64,000 nucleotides of DNA from Argopecten irradians. Lineage: Eukaryota; Mollusca; Bivalvia; Pectinida; Pectinidae. Shown here in pieces: positions 1-11,103 of this stretch. The position numbers and the translations under genes are program-made. The notes under the pieces are model-generated. The model was not told the DNA's origin. It saw only the letters and a list, made by a program, of their open reading frames with translations, and searched no databases. Where the stretch lies: positions 30,877,331 through 30,941,330 of the forward strand of contig NC_091143.1 in assembly GCF_041381155.1 (NCBI RefSeq). The letters run 5' to 3'. Numbering within the stretch: the stretch's first letter is position 1; the number at the start of each line of letters is the position of its first letter.

Positions 1-15
1 TCCGTCCGGCCATGA

Positions 16-309
16 CTAGTTTCCCACATATACCATATAAAAGAACACCCACCATCTCTGTATAAATATGTATGTGTGTAAATATATCAATTTCTTTAAA
101 ATGTCAATGAACAATATTTGTTGGAACAAATAAATAATGAAAATTTATCTTATTTTAATCTACTAGTTTCCCACATATACCATATAAAAGAACACCCACC
201 ATCTCTGTATATATATGTATGTGTGTAAATATATCAATTTCTTTATAATGTCAATGAACAATATTTGTTGGCACAAATCAATAAGGAAAATTTATTTTAT
301 TTTAATCTA
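16..309. repeat. Tandem duplication, 147 bp x 2
   Basis: Two adjacent copies of a 147 bp block, 16-162 and 163-309, both beginning CTAGTTTCCCACATATACC. They differ at only a handful of bases, so the duplication is recent. No coding content is visible. It lies in intron 2 of the class I myosin gene, or beyond, since that gene runs leftward off the window. Confidence 0.9.
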
Positions 310-436
310 CATTTTTCCACTTTAAAATCTTTTGAATATTTTTTGTTTATTTATTAGCATATTGATGTCACCATTTTTAACTTCATTCGGGTATAAAAGA
401 AATTTTGTTTGCAAAGTATGTGAATCCACGTAATTA

Positions 437-622
437 CGTACAGTCAAGCCTGTCTAAAAATACCACAAAAGGGGCAGAGGAAAAATGGTCTTTAAATTTA
501 GGTGGTCTTTATACACAGGTTGAATTGTGTTGAAGTTTGTCATTAGGAAACCTAGAAAGGTGGTCTTATTAAGCAGGTAGTCTTTATACAGAGGTAGTAT
601 ACATAGCTAAGACAGGTTATCG
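437..622 (+). repeat. Interspersed repeat with GTGGTCTTTATACA motifs, copy 1
   Basis: The block begins CAGTCAAGCCTGTCTAAAAA and contains several spaced GGTCTTTATACA / GGTCTTATTAAGCAGGT motifs. The same arrangement recurs at about 5449-5630 and, inverted, at about 7467-7592. Internally it resembles a degenerate short tandem repeat. The family is a dispersed repeat; I cannot assign it to a named superfamily. Confidence 0.65.
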
Positions 623-1044
623 TGTTATCCAATAACTTATTTACAGCTAGAAACTGGCCCTTATTTCTTGATAAAAAACCGCTGAAATAAGCCATGTCCT
701 TTAATTATGTAACTTTTGATTATGTCATTTCTTTTTTTAAATACATTTCAGGCTTAAGCTTTATGGGCTTAAGTTAGTTTCATGAAATCGGGACCTGATC
801 AAATACCATATTTGTTAGTTTAGTTGAAGTAAAACAATATATCTTTAAGAACCAGACAAATATCAGCTTTTACGTAAAAATATGTAGCTACAATGAACTG
901 GGTTGATAACTAATTAAGGCACTGCCTAGATATGCCAAATATCTACAGTAGTACTACTGATGTATCTAGATTGGGAAAAAGGACGGAAGAGAGTTCAAAG
1001 TATATTTAAGTAGGACTGGACTGGGTTATTCATTTTTCACCAAA

Positions 1045-1112
1045 TAGCTCAAATGGTAGAGCTTTAGTTTTGAGGAAGTTTATACTAGAAGTGTTCATGC
1101 AGGTTCAAACCT
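1045..1112 (+). repeat. Possible tRNA-derived SINE head
   Basis: TAGCTCAAATGG (1045-1056) matches a pol III A box and GGTTCAAACCT (1102-1112) matches a B box. Their starts are 57 bases apart, a tRNA-like spacing. The arms do not fold into a clean cloverleaf by eye, so this is more likely the decayed tRNA-like head of a SINE than a working tRNA gene. Confidence 0.35.
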
Positions 1113-1204
1113 TTAACCTGAACATGGACATTTTGCTCTTTTTCTTGTTATATAAATGTAATTTAGGTCATAAAAATAATATGTCTACATCAGGTTACAT
1201 TAGC

Positions 1205-1388
1205 AAAAAAAAACATAGGGTCGGTAGGTCGGAGGATTTTTTTTTAGTGTCTTTCACTCTAAAACAATGGCCAAAACAGGAGTCTGAGATCGAAATCCCA
1301 ACTTTTAATATGTTTTTTTGTGAAAAAGTGTAAAAAAAAAATTAGGGTCGGGGGTAAAAAATTAGGGTCGGTCGTGTAACCCTATAAA
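1205..1388. repeat. Short repeat bounded by AGGGTCGGT motifs
   Basis: A 180 bp block opens with poly(A) followed by CATAGGGTCGGTAGGTCGG and closes with two direct AATTAGGGTCGG motifs and GTGTAACCCTAT. The outer ATAGGGT and ACCCTAT form a short inverted pair, consistent with a small non-autonomous element. The open frame that crosses it is not coding. Confidence 0.45.
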
Positions 1389-1559
1389 CAGACTTATTAT
1401 TTTTTTTGGCCTTATTCCACATGACTATAGCTGAATTGATCATAACCTACCTCTGTACCTAATTATGTTAATAATGATCTGTACATGTATTTACACAAAA
1501 TGCTAAACTATCATAAATTAGGAAAAAGGCATCGATAACGCAAAAGGATACATATATAC

Positions 1560-1677
1560 AGTCGTCCATGAAACGTTTCTTGAGGTTGTCAAGGATGGCT
1601 GCCTCCGAGATTTTCTGGAGGAGCACCATGTCATCGACGCCACTCGTCTTGACATTGTGGCTCTGCCAATGGTACGG
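1560..1677 (-). CDS. MYO1E-like: Class I myosin (MYO1E/F-like), coding exon 2
   Basis: Read on the minus strand, this 118 bp exon encodes YHWQSHNVK, then SGVDDMVLL, then a segment ending LKKRFMDD. This is the extreme N-terminus of the motor domain of long-tailed class I myosins (MYO1E/MYO1F), actin-based motors of endocytic and cortical membranes. It is preceded by a polypyrimidine tract and CAG (acceptor AG at 1678-1679) and starts in phase 0 with CCG. I place the donor at 1559 (T|GTATAT), because this leaves a T to start the near-invariant Tyr of MDDY; using the next GT (1551) would replace that Tyr with Cys. The P-loop, switch and tail exons must lie left of the window. The conserved residues make the family call firm; MYO1E versus MYO1F cannot be settled from 39 codons. 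Confidence 0.9.
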
Positions 1678-4600
1678 CTGAAAAATTGAATGGAAAAATA
1701 GGTCAAAAGGGGAGATAACTTTATCTGTCAAGGGACATATAACTCTGGTCATCATATAAAGTTGTAATAACAATTGAAAAACATTTCATTAAGTTAATAT
1801 GAAAAATTCATGTATCGTTCATCATTTCAATTATTCTCAGGTTATCTTAAATCTTAATAATTATCAAAGACAAGACATTTTGTTTTGGATAAAAAAAATT
1901 GATTTCCAATTACTTTTTGTTTATTGAAAATGAAAAGATGTACATTAAAGTTATATTTTTATTACAATTTGTTACAAAACTCTTCTTTGTTGATAACATA
2001 TAATCTACACATATAATAAACACTAACATATATATATAGTTATCACTGAAGACCACTGCAGTACTATATCTAATACATCTTTGCCATAATTAATAATTAA
2101 TAAAGAAAACTCAGACTTCAAGCGCATGCAGACCATATCCATTATAATCCATGGACAGTTATCTACATCTAGTTCATGATGATGAGATCAGATGATGAAC
2201 AGTTCATTTTCTTAGGTAGAGTCCACAAACCTAAAATTGGCCCAGACATATTACACTAATAATTATATAATGTATCTTTATTTTCTGTAAGATTTATAAT
2301 GATAATTCTTATTTTTTTTTTTGTAAACAAATTCTTTAATTTTTTTTGGTAAACAAATCATCCTGCTTATAAGCCTGTTTGTATCATAGATTAATTATGG
2401 CAAATATGTTTTCTGAACACCAACAGAAAATAATAATATTACAATATCTTATACGTGTATACAACAATGTATATATACACACAACAACCAACAATTCTAA
2501 TGTTAATTTTCTAAGACAAGTAGGCATATACCTACAGAGCTACATATATACATTACTATGATTAATCAGGAGTATATATATATTTCCCACGTTTATTTTA
2601 CACATACTATATAACTATATACTTACTGACTTATTATTCCCCATGCATATATATAGTACAACTGTGTTTTATATTTTACAAGCATGATTTCTTTATCTAT
2701 ATCAGCTACATAAATACCTGTTTCATTATTACAGGAGCGTTCCGGTATCCGGTTAAATTTCTTTTTTATTCAAAATAATATTGAACTCTTGGAATTGAAG
2801 GCACATGCATGCCTGTTTGACTAATTAATGGTTTGCAGTAATTTAATAAGCCTTATCTGGCTTTCATATTTTTGTAAAATTATTAAAAATTTGACATCTG
2901 ATCGATATTTCTTTTAAAACTCAGGCTATTTTATTAATTATTAGCAGGGTCAAACATGATCATACCTGAGAGAGAATAATACACACTAATATGACTAGGA
3001 GAATTAGTGTTATTGGTTATATTAATTGGGAAGAAGCAGATTCTGAAGCAAAAGTCCAGTTTCTGATTAGGTGGTTTTTTTTACAGGGATGGTCGATGAG
3101 ACTGTTTGACTGTACTTGTACTCTCTCAACACAAGTTCTTTTCATAATATATATATGTATCCTTATTTTAATTACCTGAATTTAATTCTAATTATTTCAT
3201 CTTGATGAGTTGTGACAGACCACCAGTACTAGTAACTAATTAATTGACCTTACTTCCACACACCATTGTACATGTCCTGCAGCTGCTGTACCGCTATCCT
3301 CTCTCACAAGCTCTCTCTCTCTCCTTTGAAATCTATCCCTTTGTGTGTCCTAGTCACTCTGCTTTTGATTACAGTTTAATTACCTAATTACTTTATTGCT
3401 TCCTCTGAACTCTTCTGATGAGTGATGATACTCGTTTCATCTGTCACACTACTATCCTCACTGGACAATATTATATAATGGGCCTGTTATTTAATACATT
3501 GGAAAATCTGGCTGATTTATCACCTTGAACTTCAGAAAGAACTGAAGATTTACAAGATTTTATATGTCCTGAGTGAGGAAGTGTTTGATGTGGTGTTAAC
3601 TATGGAGATGATTGTGATAACAAACACTACAAAATCACTTTCACCTTGAGGATTTAAAATGTTACACTGTACAGCTGTTATCTACAGGAAATATCAATTT
3701 GATTCAGATCAAATTTAAAGGAGACTTGTTTGATAAACTAGTCTATTAAAAGCTTGACAATTAATTGACTTGATATCACAGTTATATTGTATACATCTCT
3801 TACTTTCAAGACATTACCTAAATATAGATAATACAATCAACTTCACCACATATTTACATGTAACACCCCCCCCCCCCTCACCCCATCTAGTTTATTTGTC
3901 CATGTACAATATCCTTTTAACTTTTGCATTGATTCTTTTTAATTTTTTTTATTCCTTCTTTCTTTTTCAAAAAAATTAGTAAAATTTATGCCTAAAATTG
4001 TAACAATATAAATTTAAAAGTGAACAAACCATTCATCAAGATCCTATTCACGATTTGACATTCTCAATGGTCTTTATGTCCAAACATTGCTTCGTCACTG
4101 AATGTGTAGGTACATAATTATATATATATATGCGTGTGCAAACATAGGGCATGACGATAGGGCAATACATATATATATATACAGCCAAGACGCTTAAAAA
4201 TTGAGGGAGCTTTAAATAAAAATAAATAACCCCAAAGCCAATGAAACTTTTCATTTAAACTACAAGTACTCATTACAACTAGAATGTGTCAATATTTTGT
4301 ATCCAACTGTTGAATCATTCTGATTTTAATTTTAGCATTCATAGACTGTGATCCTTTATAATTACATCCTACAAGCTAGCCTCATCCTACAATACGTTTA
4401 CCCATATAGAAATTAAAGTGGTCCACATTTTTTAGTCGTTGTTTCCTGCTTAAACTATCTAAATTTGTGATTAATCCGAAAGCTATAAGTAAATTCATTA
4501 TACATATGTATACATGTAAACTTTCATCTTCCTCCAATGTGCCTAATTTAATATAAGCCATAGTTTAAAGTAAATATACTTGAAAACATGTTTTTACTTC

Positions 4601-5448
4601 CAAATAAAACCGGCATGTCATCATATAGAAACCATTTATTTGTCCCAGATTGAAACAAAAACTTCAAGAAATTTAAATGCAAGATCATGGTTTTGCAACA
4701 TCAACAAAGTGCAAACATCCATTATCTTCTAGGGCAACCATTTCTGTAGGATTTTAAAGACAAGTGAAGTTCAGAACAAAAATTTTCTAATTTTGATGAG
4801 TGCCAGTACAAAGAAATATAGAGGCTAACTATAGAGTTCTCAAAATTTTGACAAGTCCTACGTATACAAGAAAATCATGAGTACGAGACTCATCTTGTAA
4901 ATCACGGCACCAATTATGTACACCTGTGCCCCAAAACAAAATCTACATATTTAGAAATGTGCCAGTGCCAGATCTATATGTAATGTACCTACCTTTATAT
5001 ACTTTCATGTATCAGGAAGTCAGACACTTGACAGACAAATCGTGTAAATGTACATTTTAAACCTTGATATCATGATCAGCTAGCTGTACCAGGCCGTTAT
5101 CTAGATCTGTACATGGTAAAAACCCTATAAGTTTTCCTAGATCCACATTTTTTTCAACTTCCTTTACATATATATGTATGTATACGGTATGTCTCTTGTT
5201 TATATCTTATAATTATTTAATGCTGATGACTGTGAAGGATTTGTTTATTATTTTTTTTTTAGTTTTGGCAGGCAATTTGTATCATTTGGTAATCAATCTA
5301 TCAGCTTTAGTTGAGAGCCAATCATTCATCTAAGACAATGTCAAAGAATAACAATTAAATGCCATTCACATGTTTAGTTTTTTCTAAAACCAAATCCCAA
5401 AAATCTTATCTTTCCTAGAACGTTAACTGACTTAGGATATGAAAGGTG

Positions 5449-5630
5449 CAGTCAAATCTCTCTATAAAAATTAAAGATCACCCCCGGTACAGGGAGAAAA
5501 TAGTCTTTGTAGCCAGGTGATCTTTATACACAGGTTAAATTGTGTTGAAATTGGTCATTTAAGGACCCTAGAAATGTGGTCTTATTAAGCAGGTGGTCTT
5601 TATACAGAGGTGATCGCTAAGGCAGGTTTT
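5449..5630 (+). repeat. GTGGTCTTTATACA repeat, copy 2
   Basis: This copy has the same order of motifs as the one at 437-622 (CAGTCAAATCTCTCTATAAA, then CTTTATACACAGGTTAAATT, then TCTTATTAAGCAGGTGGTC). Similarity is clear over about 180 bp despite point differences. A third, inverted and more diverged copy covers about 7467-7592 (TTATTAAGACCACTTAGAT and GATGGTCTTTATAGAGAGGT). Confidence 0.65.
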
Positions 5631-5950
5631 ATTGAACATTGATTCCTAATCAAAGCAGGCATATTCTGTTTGTAGACTGCTGGAAATATTCCCATTCAAA
5701 ATGACACTAATAGGTCTGTATATATATCTACATACCAGTTACATTGTTATGTCACAAATTAAGTATATTTATGTATATTGGACATCCTATTCTTCATTGA
5801 ATGATCAACTAGACGTGGATGTGTGCAACATTTGTTTTAATGTTACAAAAATTCTACATACTGACATTCATATGCAACATAGCTTTGGCATTTGTTCATC
5901 TACATGCATGACTGTTACAGTATATTATGCGCTCTCAAAATAACACAAAG

Positions 5951-5955
<5 letters not shown>

Positions 5956-5982
<27 letters not shown>
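5956..5982. repeat. (TA)n microsatellite
   Basis: An uninterrupted alternation of T and A about 27 bases long inside the myosin intron. It is likely length-polymorphic. Confidence 0.9.
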
Positions 5983-6039
5983 CTTAAAGTAAACTTTTAA
6001 AAGACGTTGTGCATCAGTAGATATTAAGAAAAAAATACA

Positions 6040-6180
6040 TCAACACGGCATTCCTTTTCGCTAATGTTTTCAGGCCTTTCAGGCCATCTTCAGCCGATTG
6101 TTTATTTACTTTAGCTTAGATACAAGATGACGTCATAGTAAATGATGACGTCATAATAGACAATACTCGCAGGGGAGGTA
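6040..6180. repeat. Dispersed-repeat fragment with two TGACGTCAT motifs
   Basis: The block includes CAGGCCTTTCAGGCCATCTTCAGC, a motif type seen at ends of invertebrate retroelements, followed by two direct GATGACGTCATA motifs 19 bp apart (about 6127-6155). The paired CRE-like palindromes could bind bZIP factors, but their position inside a probable repeat argues for element-derived sequence. The family assignment is uncertain. Confidence 0.35.
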
Positions 6181-8689
6181 ACGGTATTGTCAGTAAATAT
6201 AGGTACAGGTATCACTATATTATTAAATTATTATAACTAATCAATAATGAACATATTAATGACCATTCAACAATGGTTTAAACAATTTTACAAACATATT
6301 TTCTTTGCAGACTGAGAGTCTGTTTGTAATCCCAGCGTCTCCCATCATGTAAAATGGGAATATAGTAAAATAGCCTTTACCACATGTGTCGAGGTGTGCA
6401 CTGAGTGGGATTTTCCGAGTTTCTGGTGAGCGTATTTGCTGCTTATGAACTCGGACTCTCTCACTCAGACTCTTTTTCATACACTGTATTCGACCCAATA
6501 AGTGCCTATGACCCTATAAGCAACCCTTCCCCTTTTGAGGCCTCAATTTCAATTGCCAGGGCATAAGATTAAGACCAAAACTATCAAAACTGTATGGATT
6601 TGCAATAATTTTGTCTTATGAAGCTCTTTTTAGCAATTTATTAAACACCCTGGGTGCTGATTGTGTCGAATATGGTAATGATAACTGTCCATGTCATTTT
6701 TTGTACCCTCTACTAGATCGGTATTGTTGATTCAATAATTATATAACAGCTAGGTGGATCAGTTTAGAAAGTAGCTGGCCATGGAGTACCCCGTGAAAAT
6801 CCGCTAACCTTCGAATTCATGAAAAGTATCACTCTAAATTATTTTTGAACTCAAAAATCTTGAGCCAATGGAAAATATCTGGAAATCCACACTTGTTCAA
6901 AACAGCATATTAGCCATTGAAGGACATATCACATCTCTGGTTGATGATGAAAACTAAGTTCCATATTATACACAATGAATGACCAATGCAATGTGGGTCA
7001 TATGCATGTATGTATACATATATACAAAACCCAAGAGATTTCCTGGACTAAAAAAATGTTCCATAAAGCGATTTAAAATTAAGTTTATGTTGTACAATTT
7101 TTCCTCAAACTGTCCCTGGTATACAACACATGAGTATATCTAGATCCTAGTAGATCTGTATAAATAATGATTGTTAGTGTATACCTAGGGCACAAACCTG
7201 ACCCAGGTAGGAAACTTCAAAAGATACCAGACATGATCTAAGATATTGCACTTTTTTAATCTTTATCTTTGAAGTTTAAATCTTAACTAATCAACAAATT
7301 TTATCGACATGCATTTGGTTTTTTTCAAAGGATTCAAGGATTGAATAACAGGAATGCCTTCTTTTAAAATCTTGTATTGTACCAAATTAGAAGACAATGT
7401 ACTATAGTATGAACACAAACTAGCAAAAATTAGCAATATAATCACCATGGCCACTGTATAAAGAATATCTACTTATTAAGACCACTTAGATTAAGGGTCT
7501 CAAATGACCAATTTTCACACAATGTATTGATCCTGTGTATATAAATAGATCTTTCTTCTTTGGATGGTCTTTATAGAGAGGTCACAGACTGTAAATATGG
7601 AAAAAAATTATTTTACTGTATTACTACATATATGGGAGAAATATCAGCAAGTATCAGAATTGCTAGACAGTTGTATTGGTCAATCTTATTATGATTTATC
7701 CACATTAGCTGTGTCGACAGGTCATTCATTAATCATGAGTAAAATTTAAAGGAAGTTGCTTGAATATCAGAATTTTCTAGGAAAAAATATGAATAACTCT
7801 CTGGATTTATGAAATTAATTCTTGAATAGAGATCTAGAGGGGAGTATTAAAGAGTTTGTTATATTGCTGTTGAGAAAATTAAGCTTAGATCAACAATAAA
7901 ATATTGTTTATTTGGAATTGATCCAACTAAACCGACTTAAACTTTTAAGGCATCTAATCACAAATTTTTACTTTGAAATATTTTCATATCCTGTGACTTC
8001 TTTATGAATTATATTATGTAAGCCTATGTTTTTAAAGATGTTAACTTGCTCATTGAATACAACTGGTTATCAAAATAAAATTGTAGATATAATTGTACAC
8101 CTCAAGTATTTCATACCATGTTCATGTAGATATGTAAAAAATTGATACTTTTTAAGATTTATCATTACTAGCCTAACATTGGGATGTTTTACAATCTAGT
8201 TTATTTTGCAAAGCTAATTAGCAATTATAAGCCTATACAAAGTGATAATGAGGATCAAAACTTCTGCATCAATTAATTCTTTAATGTCATCATTAAATCA
8301 TATTGCATGTCATTAAACACGTGCACTGTCATACATTCACGCATCATAACTAGGCCTATTAAGGGTCGTGATGCACATGTCGCTTTCAAAGCAGTGAACT
8401 AATATTTACATGTGAATGACTGTATCTACTATATGTAAATTGATACTGTAGACCTACTGGGTATAGACGATCGTATACCATATATATATAGTACTATACC
8501 AACTAATCAACTAAATCAGCACTACATAAGATCACAACACACGGTAACATTGTTACAATGAAAAACTACAATTGTTACATGCTAAATACATTACCACACA
8601 CGTGAGCTACGGGAATACACACACAGCTACTGCGAGGAGCGTGCAGACACACAACACAGCCACCCGGAAATCAACAGGTTTCTACTTAC

Positions 8690-8880
8690 CATTTTCCTAT
8701 CGTTCTTCTACACAAATAATTAATACCTATCGACGAGTCAACCAGAATTATAACATACTTTACTCATGTTGATAATCCAGAGTGTATTTCAGACGTCGAG
8801 AGACATTAGATCAGTGAATAAACTCCCAACTAACACACGACAACATCATTAGTTTTCATCTAAAGTTTAGTAGTTTGACG
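8690..8880 (-). CDS. MYO1E-like: Class I myosin exon 1: 5' UTR plus ATG start codon
   Basis: On the minus strand the sequence reads AGGAAAATG directly followed by GTAAGTAGA, a near-consensus donor. The ATG (8692-8690) is therefore the last codon of the exon, and the intron is phase 0. Exon 2 begins in phase 0 with CCG TAC CAT TGG, so the join gives a protein starting [11 protein letters not shown], the length and register expected for MYO1E/F N-termini. A has position -3 of the ATG. A short upstream frame (about nine codons, starting near 8767) lies in the leader. The 5' boundary at 8880 is an estimate; the transcription start is not visible. Long-range linkage to exon 2 is inference from phase, distance and homology. 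Confidence 0.7.
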
Positions 8881-8965
8881 GCTAACCGGAAGTTTGACCT
8901 CACTTCCGCGCATGCCAAACGATGTAGCAATATCGATGACAATTACCTGTGTGACGTCACACACC
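8881..8965 (-). promoter_or_regulatory. Probable class I myosin promoter: ETS pair and CRE palindrome
   Basis: Just upstream of exon 1 there is a GC-richer, CpG-containing island in AT-rich surroundings. CCGGAAGT (8886-8893) and ACTTCCG (8902-8908) are two facing ETS-type motifs, and GTGACGTCAC (8951-8960) is a perfect 10 bp CRE palindrome. No TATA box is evident. This composition is common in broadly expressed promoters. Function is inferred from position and motif identity. Confidence 0.5.
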
Positions 8966-9222
8966 GTTACCGATACAGGTGCGCTCTTTGAAATTGATAT
9001 AGTGTGATATTAATTGACACATTGAAACCAATATGTTCTATCTTAGAATAAAAAAACGTTAATATTTTTGCTGTTAAAAAAACTTCAGTTTTTTCAACGA
9101 TTAGATAGCTTGAAATTCATGTTTAGTACTGCATGTGGATCTTAACATACAAAAAGGATTTATAACGTCCTTGCATACACATGTAACCTGCTTCAGATGA
9201 TACATCCTAAGGTCACATTGGC

Positions 9223-9459
9223 TACATTGTAGGTCACGAGCATAATTTAAGCCATATTCAATTAATGGTATCATCTGTCCACTAAGCTCCGCGGTTTTCA
9301 AATCAAGATCTTGTTTTATAAAAAAGTTTTATTACCTTTCACTGAAGGTTCTTTTTACACTGCCCTGACACCTGCTAGATTTAGCTCCGTAAATCACAGT
9401 GGTACATTGTAGGTCACGAGCATAATTTAAGCCATATTCAATTAATGGTATCATCTGTC
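9223..9459 (+). repeat. Exact 57 bp direct repeat, spaced 180 bp
   Basis: 9223-9279 and 9403-9459 are identical over 57 bases (starting TACATTGTAGGTCACGAGCA). A diverged relative lies at about 10694-10760 (GGTCACGTGAG, then CATATTCAATGAAAGGTATC). The sequences between the copies are also partly similar (CTTTCACTGAAGGT occurs twice). This is part of the duplicated landscape around the inverted-repeat element that follows. Confidence 0.8.
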
Positions 9460-9517
9460 ATTTAGACTTGTTTTATAAAATGAACTTGTTTTATTTAACA
9501 CTTTCACTGAAGGTAGG

Positions 9518-10529
9518 ATGCTAGCTAGCCCGAGATACTCTGGCCCTGACACCAGACTTAGACATTATGACGGATAGATGTCTGGTGTAGGGCCAGAGCG
9601 CAGTAGTACTCGAAAACCTGGAATACGCCGACACCGTTTGGTATCGGGCCAGGTCATCTCCTATTCAGCTACTTACAAAATATTACCACCAAAGAATCGC
9701 CACTTACATATATATGTACCTTGTTCTTTTCAACAAATCAATAATTTATCTACTCATAGCCATCAATTTCATCACGCATGCACGTTCTATAGTGTCAACA
9801 ATTTATTAATTTCTTTTCCGCAACTTTAGATTTCCCACTCGTCGTCATCGCCATTTTCTCGTAGTATATGCAAATCACCTTAATCTCGACGGATTACTAT
9901 ATTTAGGTAGATATAATATTCATTTGTACAATAGACTAAGGTTAGTGGTGCTTCTCGGTGGTCAGTCTGGATCAGAGATAACCTGGCCCGATACCAAACG
10001 GTGTCGGCTTATTCCAGATTTTCGAGTACTACTGCGCTCTGGCGCCAGACATCTATCTGTCATAATGCATGTCTAAGTCTGGTGTCAGGGCCATAGTATC
10101 TCGGGCTACTCCGATTGGGACTGCATACAAAACATTACTACCGAGAAGCATCACTTAACCTGGTCTTTTCAACAAATGAGTAATTTATTTACTCATAGCA
10201 ATCTATTTTATCATGCATGCACATTATATTTTGTCAATACAATACTTTCCTTTACGCAATTTTAAATCTTCCTATTCGTTGTCGCCATTTTCTCATAGTA
10301 TGCAAATCGCCTCTTATCTCGACGGATTTCTGTATTTTGGTAGATAATTTATTCATTTGTTGAAAAGATCTAGGTAAATGGGTTTCTCAACCTGACCCGT
10401 TATCAAACGGTGTCGGCGAGTTCCACCTTTTGATATAGCAATGCGCTCTGGCCCTACACCAGACATCTATCTGTCATAATGTCTTAATCTGGAGTCAGGG
10501 TCAGAGTATCTCGGGCTAGATGCTAGCAT
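9518..10529. mobile_element. Element with three copies of a ~135 bp arm, outer pair inverted
   Basis: Arm 1 (9518-9654) runs forward: CTAGCCCGAGATACTCTGG, then ATGTCTGGTG, then CGACACCGTTTGGTATCGGG. Arm 2 (9981-10107) and arm 3 (10389-10529) are the same sequence inverted. The outer ends are ATGCTAGCTAGCCCGAG and CTCGGGCTAGATGCTAGCAT, so arms 1 and 3 behave as ~135 bp terminal inverted repeats with a third arm inside. The two spacers (about 9660-9960 and 10116-10382) are themselves related direct repeats. No open frame of interest lies within. It could be a foldback-type DNA element or a duplicated long-TIR MITE. Confidence 0.75.
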
Positions 10530-10575
10530 TGTATCTGCTGCCCCAGTGCATGATCGTTAAAGGCGACTTTTAAAA
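10530..10575 (+). repeat. SINE-like family fragment
   Basis: TGTATCTGCTGCCCC, GTGCATGATCGTTAAAGGCGAC matches the 5' end of the SINE-like family that is abundant from 15 to 47 kb. The rest of the copy is missing. Confidence 0.6.
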
Positions 10576-10860
10576 AAAATCGTGGTTACTGAGATGAAAA
10601 TACTTTATCTTTTAACCATTTAATAGCTTTACAGTGACGTTTAGAGCTATACTTGGATTTGTTCATGATCTGCTTATAAGATAACTGCATTTTAGGGTCA
10701 CGTGAGCTAGGTGAGGGCTGAATGTGGTCATATTCAATGAAAGGTATCTTATGTCAGCTATGTTTCTTCTGTCAGCTGTTTCTTCTGGGGTTTCCATTTT
10801 TTAAGCAAGTGTTTAAGCTATTTAATTCTATATTAATTTCGTTCAATTTTTATGTTGTAG

Positions 10861-11103
10861 AAGATATGGCAAAGACATACGATCATGCAGTTGCATCAAA
10901 TCCAAACGCGCCACAAGGACTACTGAACAAGACAATGTTTGAAATACTGTATTACTTCTGCAGACGTGGCCGTGAACACCTGATAGATCTCAATGTATCT
11001 GACTTTGACTGAAGTATGATCCTGATGGGCTTGAGTATGTTTTAGAAGTCAAGTCGGAGAAAACGAGATATCACCAAGGTACTACTAACGAGAACGAGGG
11101 TGA
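10861..11103 (+). pseudogene. Crypton-type tyrosine recombinase fragment (DUF3504-like)
   Basis: The sequence follows a splice-acceptor-like TTTTTATGTTGTAG (AG at 10859-10860). It encodes a stretch ending LLNKTMFEILYYFCRRGREH, then LNVSDFD, then a stop. After a shift of frame it continues DPDGLEYV and EKTRYHQGTTNENEG. The series FCRRGRE and EKTxxHQG is typical of the Crypton-derived recombinase domain also found in ZMYM-type and KIAA1958-like proteins. The conserved C-terminal catalytic part (H-x-x-R and Tyr) is not visible downstream. The frameshift at about 11005-11015 and missing C-terminus make it a decayed fragment; an exon of a domesticated gene spliced elsewhere is the alternative. Confidence 0.6.

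Larger units (their letters stand above)
1678..8689 (-). other. Intron 1 of the class I myosin gene
   Basis: A ~7.0 kb AT-rich phase-0 intron, with donor GTAAGT (8689-8684) and acceptor CAG (to 1678). It holds no convincing exon. Visible contents are a 12-base C run near 3866, a CT-rich microsatellite near 3297-3325, copies of the GGTCTTTATACA repeat at 5449-5630 and 7467-7592, a (TA)n array at about 5956-5982, and a CRE-rich block near 6128. The open frames in it are short and low-complexity. Confidence 0.75.

Noticed and set aside
1045..1112. Functional tRNA gene
   Set aside because: A- and B-box motifs are present, but acceptor and anticodon arms do not pair convincingly; a SINE relic is more likely.
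6256..6498. 80-codon frame on the minus strand
   Set aside because: No recognisable motif; lies within the myosin intron near a dispersed repeat, with no splice support.
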